Below are positions 54,301 through 63,900 of a DNA stretch of 64,000 nucleotides, piece by piece. Where the stretch lies: the NCBI GenBank assembly GCA_030278955.1, contig JAOANR010000014.1:388965-452964 (forward strand), written 5' to 3'. Source of the DNA: Hygrophila difformis (Eukaryota > Streptophyta > Magnoliopsida > Lamiales > Acanthaceae). Below the pieces are notes generated by a model that did not search any database, was not told the DNA's origin, and was given only the letters and a program-made list of their open reading frames with translations. The first letter of the stretch is position 1; each line of letters starts with the position of its first letter. Made by a program: the position numbers and the translations under genes.

Positions 54301-57300
54301 CAGTACGTATGCCGATATACAGTTTTAACGGTTAATAACTTAAAATTGTGTACAGCAAAAAGTTATAAAAACTTGAGTCTCTAAAACTACATGATTAGAC
54401 GAATCTAACAAGATCTCACTTGACTATATTTTCTTCTACATAGTTATAATAAAAATTCGAATCAAAGTTAAATAGTGAATAGTGCCAAAAAACAATCCGT
54501 AACAAAAACACCGAGACAGAGGTAGTTTTACCACATAAAATACTGTGCTCAAAATACACTTACATGAAATAATGTTCATTAAAATAAATAATAAAATAAA
54601 AATAAAAGAAATATATATTATTAAAAAAATTAAATAATAACAAAATAATAAATAGAATTAATTTTTTTGTGAAACATTTACACTTATGTGTCGCAAAGAT
54701 GTGTGAGAGCCCGAGTCACACAAATTACAAAGGGGATAAAGGGGATGAATAGAGGGGCGGGTGGAAATCGAACCCCCAACATATTTAAATTGTATTAATA
54801 ATAATAACATCAAGAATTAAAGTATCTAACATAAAATAAAAATTAAATAAATTAAATTAAATTGTGACGGACAAAAAATATTGTGACGAAAAGGAAAGTG
54901 GGTCATAAATAAATAGTCGATGAAGTATTATTTATTTTTATTTTTTTAAATAGAAAATAAAATAAAAACCAAAAACAGGCCACCAAAAAGTGACAATTTC
55001 TACTTTTAGGCCAGCACGTGAGAGTGTGTGGCAAGTGGCGCACACACGGCTCGTTGTGGCGTTGACTTGGTCAATTTAGCCTTAAAACCCCAGCCCGAAT
55101 TCCTCATGGTGGCTCAATTCATAATTCAATCTTTCGTGGCCCAAAAGTGAATTACATGCCTATTGATGACCTAAAAAAAAATCTTTAACTCTAAAATTTT
55201 TGAGCGATCCCTTTTATAATTTTAAATGAACATACTTATAAAGATAAACCCTTTTATAATTTTTTACATATAAACTAATTTTATAATTGTATCAAAAGGT
55301 AATTTAATATAACATACATCCAAGATTACCCGGGTTTCGGATGAAAATCACATTCCCACCCAAAAGCCCCAACATTCCCATCGTGACGGTAATCTTAGAT
55401 TACCAACTCAAACATCCCTCCAACCAAACGTGGGAATGCTAAATACCTTACCCAAGTTATCCAAGATTCCTACGGGTAATCTCACTCACATCCTGAACTA
55501 AACAACCCCTGAAATAGATCTTGATTCTAAGATTATAAAATATTTATGTACAAAGTTAAATTTTATGAAACTGCTAAAATGGGGGAAAGGAAAAAAGGGT
55601 GTTAAGGAAAAATAGAAAGGGTATGGAAACTGTGAATTTTCATACAAAAAAAAAAAAAAGCATAACAAAATGGGGGATAACAAAGGTGACGAGAAAACTT
55701 TCCGTGAGAAATTTATGTCACAAAATTGAAATTGTGGCATTCGTTGGGAAAAAAATGCAGCGAGAATATTTGGCAAACATTATGTCATTATTCCCATTGT
55801 TGGAGAAAAGATCTTAGGCAAGGCTTATATTGGGCTGGATTTTCATCACTTACATATTAAATGGATGTTCGGATGGACATCTTAAAAATGTTCAAAGCTA
55901 TTTAAAAATAAAATGTTCATCAGTGTTTTGTAGTGTTTTGTACTCATTGTTTGGTGGTTTATTTGAAGATAAGATGTTTGAGACTTCTAAGGCTAAGCTA
56001 TGTACAGATTTGGTAACTAAAACTCTTGCCTTGACAAAATAACTAAAGAGGACGTTATTATTTTTTTTCTGGAAAATCAAATACAATTTTGGTAAACATA
56101 ACCAGCAAACAAGGCCTATATATCTTCTGTTTTTCCTTCGGTAGAAATTATTGCTGGAAGATCTTAGATGCATGTTATGGGTATTATAAACTCACTTAAA
56201 CCCTCTTTAATAGAGCAGAACAGTACTTACTCTTCAGCACCAGGTCGCAGGGAAAATTTTTTTGACATTACAAGATCTTCCAAAGCATTCTTCTGCACAC
56301 AGTTAACGAACGGTGAAGCTACTTCTCAAAGAAAATATATATTAACACAACTCATCAGGAAAACAGAATCCAAATGTCATGTCCCATACAATAAGACTGA
56401 GCAGCATAGCATAAATTTAGTGGAATTATTATGCGAAATACATATGCAATCTTCCCAATAGCAGTCCATGGAAGGTATTCTCTAACACAAGAAAATAAAT
56501 GATTCAGAGTGTAGCAGGCCTGCATGAACTAAACTTACATGAAAATCATTACAACAAACTATAGAGCAGTTTAAAAGATACATAATAAAGACAGACATCC
56601 GACGTAACCATATAATTCCAAAGTACCAAGTAATTTCATATTAGCCACAGGCAACAAGACAGATATGAGTTTATAGAATTTAAAAAATAAAATTAAAGAA
56701 AGTAATAAAACTTTTTAAAAAAATAATAAAACTTAAAAAAAAGCCTTTGAATACACAGACTTACTTGAGACGCAAGAAAAATAAAATAAAAGCACAAATC
56801 ATGAGCAGCATCTCCAATAGCCCTAGTTAATACCTTCTCACGAAGAACATTTTTAAGAAAAGTTCCCTTTTCGCTTGTCGCAACTGAAGTGGGCCAACCA
56901 ATCTGCAATAGGAACAAATCATATCAACACAACAAGGACATGAAATCCCGTGGTCCCAAGTGTAAAATCAATCAAACTTGGTTGCTCATAAGATAGGAAA
57001 TAGAACTCACTCTGTTAAAATATAAAATTAGCATTCTTTCTTCATCACCGGAACTCTTCCTGAGCGTCAAGTAGCAAACCATTATAAGATGAAAACAACA
57101 ATAGCAGACAACAAAAACAGTAACAGGAATCAATCATTCAACTTTTGCCTTCTCTTCATTTGCTTCATCAATCAACCAGTACCATAGGCCATTTGTTAAA
57201 AATATAAGAAAATAATACTTCAAGATTTCATAGTAAAGGAGAAACAAAACACAATGATTCAAAACCTCCATGCTAATCACTGACTTTCGTAAATACTGTA

Positions 57301-59089
57301 AACATTTGGGGTCAGCCGTTATACAGTCAAGCAAAGTCAATGTAAGAGTCAATGAAATTTCATTTCTGCCCCTTTTAATGAACACATGACAAGGAAATGA
57401 GGAATCCATACTTGATCAGGGACCAAGGTCTCTTTATCTTATAGCGTTCAAATTTTCTCCATAATCCAAATAATGAACAGAATACAACAGGAAAAGAAAA
57501 TCAAATAGACAGACTTATAAGTGCCATAAAACATCCATGAAACTAAATTCTTCAAATAGTAGCATACCTTACAAGGTCTAAATAAACTGGTTGTGACCAA
57601 TTGGCACAGTCTAAACCAAGTTTTCTAAATGCTGAAATAGTCGAAAGAAGCATTGTGAGACTCCACGTGAAAGTATGCCAAGCAGGAACATTCAGGCAAG
57701 CAAAGAAAAAGCAACTACAATTTGGTTTATGGTATACCTGAATTAAAAGCATGGCGGTTGCCCAAGCGAGAGACATCCATCAAAACCCTGAAATGAAAAA
57801 CTCTGAGCACAATTTACTTAAAAAGAGGATTTAAAGTATCATCTATAAGAATTGTACTCTTCAAATGCAAATTTGCACCGTCATGTATGTCAGTTACCTA
57901 CTGTTAACGGTTTATATTAAAATCGTTAGTAAATTAGAAATTTTTGTAAAAATGTGGAAAAAATCTTTTAAAAGAATGTCAAAGTTATTCCAAAAATGTT
58001 CGGTTTTTGGTAACCTAACTTCCTCAAACTTATCAGTTTCGAGCCCAAAAAGCAATAACAAGAACTTATTTGTGAAACACCAGTCAATCAGAATTTTGGA
58101 ATCTGTTTGCCAAACACACTCTATATCTAGCAAATTTCATCATGCAAGACTTATTAATTCCTTTTATCATATATCCCACCACAATTGGATTCTGATTTAT
58201 ACTAAAGCAAGTTACATAAATCATACATGTTCTCCTCATATTTAAAGTGAATGCCTAATACAATGCAATTCTATTTTGTACCCCCCCATACACACAACTC
58301 ATCCCATTCCACAAAGAAAATTGTTCTGAGGTCTTTAAAAATGGATTACACCAACATTACTGGGGTGAAGATTCGCCCATAGATAAGTTCATAATACCCA
58401 AAAAAAAAAAAAAAGCGAGAGAGAGAAAAGAAATCACTGAAATTCAAATTCGATGTCTAATACTTCCTTAACTGACACATACCTGCGTTTTAACTCAAAT
58501 TGTATATTCTAAAACTTCCATACGAACAAAATCTTGACTATATTTCATTTTATATATCTATGCTAAAAAATTAGTAGTTACTATACATACGCACGCACGA
58601 GAATTGTTTTTAGACGCATTTAAAAAAACTGCCCATAGTGAATATGTCGATGGCCACACACATTACCAGGGTGAAGATACGCTGAGAAGTTGAAATGAAT
58701 GGATAGAGCAAGAGCGGTATTTAACGAAACCTTAAGAATTCCTAATTAGTAGCCTTGCTAACAGAGACAAATAGATAGATGGACAGATACCCTTCAACTT
58801 CAAGGAGGAGGGCGAATTTATTGGGTGGGCTACTTTGAGCGTCATTTGTTGAGAAAGAACTCCGAGCAATGAAATGGAGGGAATGTAATTGCAAGCCCTT
58901 GTGGAAAGTTGTAGAGATATAGCTAGAGTTTATAGGAGAAACGAGTGGAGACTTGGTGGGGAAACGGTTGGCGTAGATACGAGGGAAGAATTTTGCAGTA
59001 GCGAAAGTAGTAGCAGTGGTGGTGACGGAGGCGGCGGCACCGTGGAGACGGATGGCGCATGAAATGGGACGTGACGCGGTAGTATCCAT
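47938..59089 (-). CDS. Plastid-type HAD superfamily (CbbY-like) protein, At5g45170 type, 11 exons, 387 aa
   Basis: Exons in transcription order: 59089-58791, 57787-57738, 57631-57568, 57059-57011, 56902-56834, 56292-56231, 53150-53070, 51037-50883, 50792-50708, 50496-50353, 48043-47938. Phases agree across all ten GT/AG introns and the sum is 1164 bases, ending in TGA. Residues 1-85 are rich in Ser/Thr/Ala and poor in acidic residues, as in a chloroplast transit peptide. Then follow KFALLLEVEGVLMDVSRLGN, AFRKLGLDCANWSQPVYLDL, GDEERMLILYFNRIGWPTS, RFIDDACVDGVPVVILTTY, KIKIVGDEEVKQSFYGQLVF, GAEYAGVPIHNCILVAGSQ and the end AVMDGFGGADLSI. Motif II Thr is present (VILTT), but motif I is EVE (97-99) instead of DxD, and motif IV has GSQ where GD(S/T) is expected. 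The fold is therefore kept but phosphatase chemistry is probably lost. The ATG at 59089 is the first in frame after an upstream stop-rich region. Confidence 0.9.
49107..49348. mobile_element. Stowaway-like MITE
   Basis: Left end ACCCCCTCTGCAATTC and right end (inverted) ATTCCTCCGTATTTTT form an imperfect inverted pair. The interior has the reversed family words CAATCAATGCACATTTTTAA, GATTAGACGAATATAACA and TTGACTATGATT. The insertion is in the last HAD intron. Confidence 0.6.
49446..49703. mobile_element. Stowaway-like MITE
   Basis: Left end ACTCCCACCGTCCCATCTAT; the right end, GATAGTACGGAGCC, is a weak inverted match. The interior carries the same family words (TTAGAATCGTATAATCATG, GAGATATTAATGATTGATAA, TTGAATTGTGTGC) in plus orientation. 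It directly follows the MITE at 49107 but in the opposite orientation. Confidence 0.6.
50205..50313 (-). mobile_element. tRNA-derived SINE (short copy)
   Basis: On the minus strand: GGGGGATGAGTGGTCAACTA (A-box-like), then GGGAGTTCAACTCCCCTCCC (B-box-like), then CCCTATCCCCCC and TTTGTAAGCCACCACC. The element order matches 3612-3788 and 54690-54785. Confidence 0.6.
50674..50706 (-). repeat. 33-base homopolymer touching a splice donor
   Basis: A run of about 33 A on the plus strand (T on the minus strand) starts at the +2 position of the donor of HAD exon 9: the exon ends GAGAG at 50708 and the intron begins G followed by about 33 T. Homopolymers of this length are prone to length change and sequencing error. 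Confidence 0.9.
51120..51275. repeat. TCGAGTA-rich repeat block in a HAD intron
   Basis: Repeated words ATCGAGTATCGAG, ACTCGACTCAGTACTC and AAGTCGAGTACC in both orientations. The style resembles the subterminal regions of the hAT element at 59147-60480 (GAGCCGAACTCGAG), but ends and target duplication were not found. An (ATA/AAT)n microsatellite follows at 51280-51310. Confidence 0.45.
51400..51670. mobile_element. Stowaway-like MITE remnant, reversed
   Basis: It contains the reversed family words CAATACACATTTATAATGA, AACTACGTGATGAGACGAAT and AACGAGATCCCGCTTGACTG, followed by the AAACAGTAGCAAAAGTCAAT region. The ends are eroded. It lies in the HAD intron between exons 7 and 8. Confidence 0.5.
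54263..54526. mobile_element. Stowaway MITE with clear inverted ends
   Basis: Left CTTCCTCCGTCTCATTATTT and right, inverted, CTACCTCTGTCTCGGTGTTT match over about 30 bases, including TTACGGA further in. TA precedes the left end. The interior is the reversed version of the family at 61519 (GATTAGACGAATCTAACA, GATCTCACTTGACTATATT). Confidence 0.7.
54690..54785 (-). mobile_element. tRNA-derived SINE (5'-truncated copy)
   Basis: Minus strand: GGGGGTTCGATTTCCACCC is a near-consensus tRNA B box, then CCTTTATCCCC, TTTGTAATTTGTGTGACTCG and GGCTCTCACACATC. The A-box region is missing. It shares its body with the SINE at 3612-3788. Confidence 0.65.
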
Positions 59090-59138
59090 GTGCGCTACTT
59101 TCTGTTTTTGTGGATTGTGGAGCGAGCGAAAAAACCGA
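59087..59138 (-). promoter_or_regulatory. Probable 5' leader of the HAD gene
   Basis: Only 49 bases separate the HAD start codon from the hAT-like insertion at 59147 (with its target copy at 59139-59146). No TATA box is evident in this short stretch, so the promoter must lie in or beyond the inserted element. This is inference from position. Confidence 0.4.
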
Positions 59139-59146
59139 TGCGGGAG

Positions 59147-60480
59147 CAGGTGTGTTCACCAGACTAACTGAGACCGAATATTATAATTATTTTAATATTT
59201 ATAATTGTAAATTTTGTTGAAATATTAAAAAATTAATGTATCAAAAATATAAAATATTGTATCTTATTTATAAAGAATAAAAATCTAAAATTTTTATATA
59301 TTATTTATTTATTTTTATTTTATATAAATTATAAAATGAGTTAAATATATCAAAATTGATATATTATGTATTTCATAAAAATATAACAAAAGTAATCTCT
59401 ATAATGAAAAAGTATAAAATTTGGTATATTTTAAAATTATATTTATTTATTTATACAAAAGATATTATTATTGTACTAGATAAATTTAAAAAAATCACTT
59501 AAGTAATGGGATGGTGACACTTGTCACCATCCCATTAGTCCAATTGAAGAGACCACTTGGTCTCAAATTTGAGAAGTTCGACCATCATGAGAAACCACAC
59601 CACCATTTTTTCTTATTTTTTTAAACATTAATGATGATGTGGTGGTTGGGTTGGGGTGGGAAGGTCATGGATGGGATGGTCTAAGTGGTTTGAGCTCCTA
59701 AAAATTTGAGCTCGGTTTTGAGGGAGCCGAGTATTTGACCGAGCTACTTCGAGCTGAGCGTTAATCGAGTTTTGATCAAATTGAGCCGAACTCGAGCAGT
59801 CTTATTTTCATTTTCACATAATTTATAAAAAAAAAATTATATTTAATATATTGCATGTATTTAATTACGTATATATTATTTAATCTATATATTTAAATAA
59901 TTTTAAAATTTTATTTATAATTTAAAATTTATTCTATCATCCCAATAATTTTTTTTTCTTTAGTTTTTTTAACTTTTCCCTTAGCCCGTATGCGTCTTGG
60001 TCACCAAAAAAAAAATATGTCATTTTTAATCCAGACATACTTTAACTTATACTAATATTTTATGTAACTTCTTCATTTACTAATAAATAAATATATATAT
60101 ATATATATAAATATATCTACTGATAAATAAATACTTATTCATTTCATACCCCTTTAAAATGAGATGCATTAATTGCATAGGGTAGGCCTGTCAAAAATAT
60201 AGTCATAAACTCTATATTTATTTAGTTTATTTTAAAAGTCTAAACAAATACAGTACTAGTACAATACATTTCAAATGACATGTATTGTACGGGACTTGTA
60301 TTATAAGTTAATAAAACACGAGCCTGTTTGCGAGCTTTTCGAGCCGAACTCAAAGGTGTTCGGCTTGGTTTGTAAATTATTCGAGTCGAACTCGAACTCG
60401 AGTCGAGCCTATTCGAGTCGAATTTTGACCGAACCAAACTCAAACTGTTCGCGAACTGCCCTGGCTCATTAACACCCCTA
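59147..60480. mobile_element. hAT-like element just upstream of the HAD gene, 1334 bp
   Basis: A perfect 8-bp duplication TGCGGGAG flanks it (59139-59146 and 60481-60488). Ends: left CAGGTGTGTTCACCAG, right (inverted) TAGGGGTGTTAATGAG, 11 of 16 positions equal, of the hAT C/TAGGG(G)TG type. The inner ends hold hAT-style GAGC(C/T)GA(G/A)CTCGAG words at 59690-59800 and 60320-60475. The centre is AT-rich, with a (TA)n run at about 60090-60110, and has no transposase. Confidence 0.7.
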
Positions 60481-60524
60481 TGCGGGAGCGCTGGCACGCC
60501 ACGCCCTTCCGCTGCATTTGTGTA

Positions 60525-60935
60525 TTCAATCAAAAGAGGTGTATTGGGAGTATTCAATGCAGTGTTTGTAGGATTTTTTTTTGTGACTTTTAAAGTTTGA
60601 CATATTCAATTTATATTTTAAAAAGTGTGTATTCAATACAGATTTTAAGAAGTCTTTAAAAATCTAAGTGTATTCAATACAGATTTTAAAATCTAAGTCT
60701 TTTAAAATATTGATGTATTAAACCATCCATTAATTTTAAATCTTTATAGACTTTAATGAATTATCTTGAAAAATATAACTAACCAAAATCTATCTAGTCA
60801 ATCCAAGATTTCTAAAAGTTACTATAGCCAAACTCTACAAAAAAATCAATCAACAACTACGTAAGTCTATGGACTCTCTCTAAATCCACCAACTTCTTAA
60901 AATCTATAAAACTCTAGATTGAATACACCCCCATA
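60525..60935. mobile_element. MITE candidate with GTGTATTCAAT ends
   Basis: Words GTATTCAAT(C/A/G) are repeated along the left part. The right end, CTAGATTGAATACACCCCC, is an inverted partner of the left GAGGTGTATTGGGAGTATTC. The interior has TTTTAAAGTTTGACATATTC and AAAATCTATAAAACTC in opposite senses. No target duplication could be fixed. This type of repeat is common in eudicots, often as Harbinger- or hAT-type MITEs. Confidence 0.45.
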
Positions 60936-61518
60936 AGAGTTCTTTTGGATTTCAAGTCGGGTATATTGAATCTGGATTTTTTTAAAAAAATAAAATAAAA
61001 AATTTAAGGTATTCAATAAATAATTTTTTTTTTTGCGTGTATCGGGTATCCCCAAACCACATTAGGCCAAGAAGTGTACTTCAGCACAAAGATCTTTGGT
61101 ATACACAATATTTCATCTTTTTCTCGGACCCCTACTCAAACCTTGACTCCATTATTTTATTTTCAAATCTCAAAATAAGAACAGTGAGGAATATGGATTT
61201 ATGTTTCATTCCAATGGAGAAAAATATGGCCCGAGATGATTCGGATGCAATTGTGGTTTATGTAGATTTTACGTAGTTAAGTAATTTTCAAACAAATTTC
61301 ACACATTTATATTGGTCATTTATGGTCGTGCGTACTATGTTTTTCGGCAAATAATGGCCGAAAAATGAAAATGAGTAATATCTTCAGCCAACGCATGGTA
61401 ATTAAATTAAATGAGTAATTAATATCTTCAGCCAGTATATGCCGATCATGGTGGAGGATCTAAAAAGGGAAGGGTGTTTATGTAGTAGTGTTGACCGATC
61501 AAGTGCTCGTCATATAAT
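60936..61518. other. Intergenic DNA, no gene recognised
   Basis: A 79-codon frame at 61037-61276 has no recognisable domain and starts in low-complexity DNA; I do not call it. No other element ends were seen. Confidence 0.4.
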
Positions 61519-61785
61519 ATACTACCTCCGTTTCCGTGAAAATGAAACATTTGATTTTTTTTGACACTATTCATTATTTAACTTTGATTCACATTTATAT
61601 GATAGTTATAGAAGAAAAAATATAGTTAAGTGAGATCTTCTTAGAATCGTCTCCTCTTGTAGTTTTTAGAATATCCAATTTTTATAATTTTTTTTGTACA
61701 CAATGTAAGTTATTCATCGTAAAAAATGTGCATTGGATTGCGTGCGCTGGGTAAATGTTGCAGATTCATGAGAACATATGAAGTA
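61519..61785. mobile_element. Stowaway-like MITE
   Basis: Left end TACTACCTCCGTTTCCGTGA; the right end, inverted, TACTTCATATGTTCTCATGA. The interior family words are TTAACTTTGATTCACATTTA, AGTTAAGTGAGATCTTCTTA, GAATCGTCTC and GTGCATTGGATTGCGTGCGC. It is the best plus-orientation copy of this family in the window. Confidence 0.65.
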
Positions 61786-62480
61786 TGTATTAGTGCAACA
61801 TTCAGCATTCATTCAATAACCCTGACTTATTTTTTCCAACATTCAATACCAATCAAACAACATGCAAGATAGATAAAATCATTGAGAAGTTAAGTGCAAT
61901 AAACCATTAAATCCAACATTCAATACCAAATGGCATTTGGTGGTGATGGGCTGATGGCAGTGGTGGTGCCTCCTGAATTACAAGATATCGTGCTTCCTCA
62001 TACTTCGCATGTCAGCGTCTGTATAAGGTGGTAGGTCAACACTCATCTATACATCATTATACGTATCGTAAACATGAACAAAAAAAAAAAACTAGTAGAA
62101 ACCAGATAAAGCAACAAAGGCGGAAAAAGATAAAATTATTGGGAATTTCGGTCACTACTTGCCAAAAATTCAACTAGATTTTTGATAATGGCCTGAAATG
62201 ACCATTATTTTCAATCCATTTCCGTGTCTTAAACGGACATTTGATCGCATTCCGGTCTTACATTAAGTAAGAAAGCAGTTGAATTGGACTGATTTATGCA
62301 TAATTGTAAAAATAATAAGCTGGTGTGAAAAAGGCATAAATATGTAATTTTATTACATATTTATGTTAGAAAAATCCAAAAACATGAGAAAAAGAAATGA
62401 AAAGAAAAATGAATGAAAAAGATGGGAAAAATATAGAAAAGCCCACGAAAAGAACATTTTCGGCCCATCTGGCCCAATCC
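61786..62480. other. Intergenic DNA, no gene recognised
   Basis: AT-rich with no conserved frame. An A10 run is at about 62080. The stretch leads into the palindrome-bearing region. Confidence 0.35.
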
Positions 62481-62499
62481 AGCAGGCCCAGGAGCACCC

Positions 62500-62715
62500 T
62501 TGTCGCGGAAGCTCCTTTGTCGCGATGCATGGTTCCGCGACCAAGCAGCTCAGATGAAGAAGGAAACCAGCCAAGCCCTTTGTCGCGATGGCACGTTCCG
62601 CGACAAAGGTATGCTCCGCGACAAAGACACCCAATTAGAGACACAAGACCCAGTCGAGAAGCTTTGCCACATGCAGTGTGTTCCGCGACCAAACTTGATG
62701 CTCCGAGACAAAGCT
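62500..62715. repeat. Palindromic TTGTCGCGG/CCGCGACAA repeats, upstream cluster
   Basis: Copies of TTTGTCGCG and its inverse CGCGAC(C/A)AA form hairpin-like pairs at 62515-62547 and 62580-62609, with further single arms at 62500, 62610 and 62672-62710. Loops contain ATGCATGG or ATGGCAC. The GC content is far above the flanks. Frames through it on both strands are by-products of the palindromes. Confidence 0.75.
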
Positions 62716-62759
62716 GTGATGTGTGTGATGTCTTGAGACACAATGGGCTCAATTCAAGG

Positions 62760-62830
62760 CCCATAAGCTTAGGGTTTCCCCTCTATAAATATGAGGTGTT
62801 TCCTTTGAGCTAAAGGTTGGAAGAATTTTG
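62760..62830 (+). promoter_or_regulatory. Putative promoter core between the palindrome clusters
   Basis: CTCTATAAATATGAGG at about 62780-62795 is a strong plant TATA box context. It is preceded by GGCCCATAAGCTTAGGGTTT (GGCCCA and telobox-like AGGGTTT) and followed by GAAGAATTTTGGAGAGAACA, as in LTR retrotransposon or gene leaders. No following coding region is recognised before the window ends. Confidence 0.45.
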
Positions 62831-63416
62831 GAGAGAACATACACTCTTGAAGACAAGTTGGGAGCTCAGTTAGTTTAGTTTAGTTTAGGGTAGTTTAGTT
62901 AGGTTTTTCTTGTATTATTTAATTTATGCATTAGTTAGATGCAGTTTCTAGCATTTTAGTTTAGATAGTCAGTTTTTACATCTTGTTTCTTGTTCTAAAC
63001 TTCTGCTTAGGGTTTGTAATACCCAAATCATGGGTATTAACAACACCCATTTAATAATATGGGAAAACATTCTCCACAAGTGTCCCAAAAATCATGAAAT
63101 GGGTCTCACACCCCATGGATCTAACTGCTTTCATTTTCTGTCGGTCACTTTGACCCTTTTTCTCATTTTAATATCACTGGTTGGTGTTTTTTCTTTGGAT
63201 AATGTTGCATGTTTATGGGTGATCAAGCTTAGATTAGGGTTTCTTCAATTTTAAGTTTGTTTTATTTCTATTATGTTCAAGCATGTTCTAGCTAGATTCA
63301 AATTCTGTTTTGTTATTTTTAGCTTAGTTTAGCTTTTGAATCTGAAATGGGTGAGATCACACACAATGCATGCCACTGTTCCACCTTACTTTTCTGACAT
63401 GTGTCCTGGACACACC

Positions 63417-63900
63417 TTTGTCGCGGAACAACTCTTGTCGCGGAACCACGTTCCGCGACAAAATGACACTTTGGCGACAAAGGTGCCAAATAACACTTGT
63501 TAGCAATATTTCGAAACCCTTGGTCGCGAAACAACTCTTGTCGCGGAACCACGTTCCGCGACAAAATCCTTGATTAGCGACCAAGGACCCAAATACTTGT
63601 GATTTTATTCTGGAAAGGGCTTTGTCGCGAAGCAACCTTGTCGCGGAACCACGTTCCGCGACAAAACCTCTTGTTCCGCAACAAGAATTATGCCATTGTC
63701 CAATTTTCAAACCCTTGTCGCCATGCCTCTTTGTCGCAGAACCATGTTCCGCGATAAAATTTTTGCTTAGCGACAAAATAAACCCTAATTTTCAAAATCC
63801 CATTCCTCTCATTTCCCACCCTTTGTCGCGAAACCCTTGTCGCGGACCCATGGTCCGCGACACAAACTCTACTCCGCGACAAAGTGGCACCTTTTTGCCA
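63417..63900. repeat. Tandem array of nested palindromes, about 100-bp period
   Basis: Five inner palindromes at 63435-63461, 63538-63564, 63638-63664, 63731-63757 and 63837-63863 (spacings 103, 100, 93, 106). The first three are perfect: a 12-base arm TTGTCGCGGAAC, a 3-base centre CAC, and the inverse arm. Most have an outer pair too: TTTGTCGCGAA or TTGGTCGCGAA before, and TTAGCGACAAA, TGGCGACAAAG or CCGCGACAAAG after. Sequences between units are unrelated AT-rich DNA, so only the palindromes are conserved. The array may continue past the window. Confidence 0.85.

Larger units (their letters stand above)
53576..55512. mobile_element. Composite Harbinger-like element with nested repeats
   Basis: Left end GAGGATGTTTGGTT (53579) and right end, inverted, GGGGTTGTTTAGTT (55509) match at most positions, with TAA and TGA as possible 3-bp target copies, as in PIF/Harbinger insertions. 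Both subterminal regions carry (G)GTAATCTTAGATTACC-type words. Nested inside are a reversed MITE (53990-54245), a Stowaway MITE (54263-54526), a SINE (54690-54785), and a diverged copy of the GGCC-rich repeats of the Mutator-like element at 3075. It all lies in the HAD intron between exons 6 and 7. Confidence 0.55.

Noticed and set aside
57865..58245. 126-residue plus-strand frame
   Set aside because: It is antisense to HAD intron 1, AT-rich, with no recognisable domain.
60240..60557. 105-residue minus-strand frame
   Set aside because: It lies across the end of the hAT-like element and its GAGTCGAAC-type subterminal repeats.
62353..63882. Several overlapping 60-139 residue frames on both strands
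   Set aside because: They trace the palindromic TTGTCGCGG/CCGCGACAA repeats, which keep open frames in both directions; the reading is the same motif over and over.
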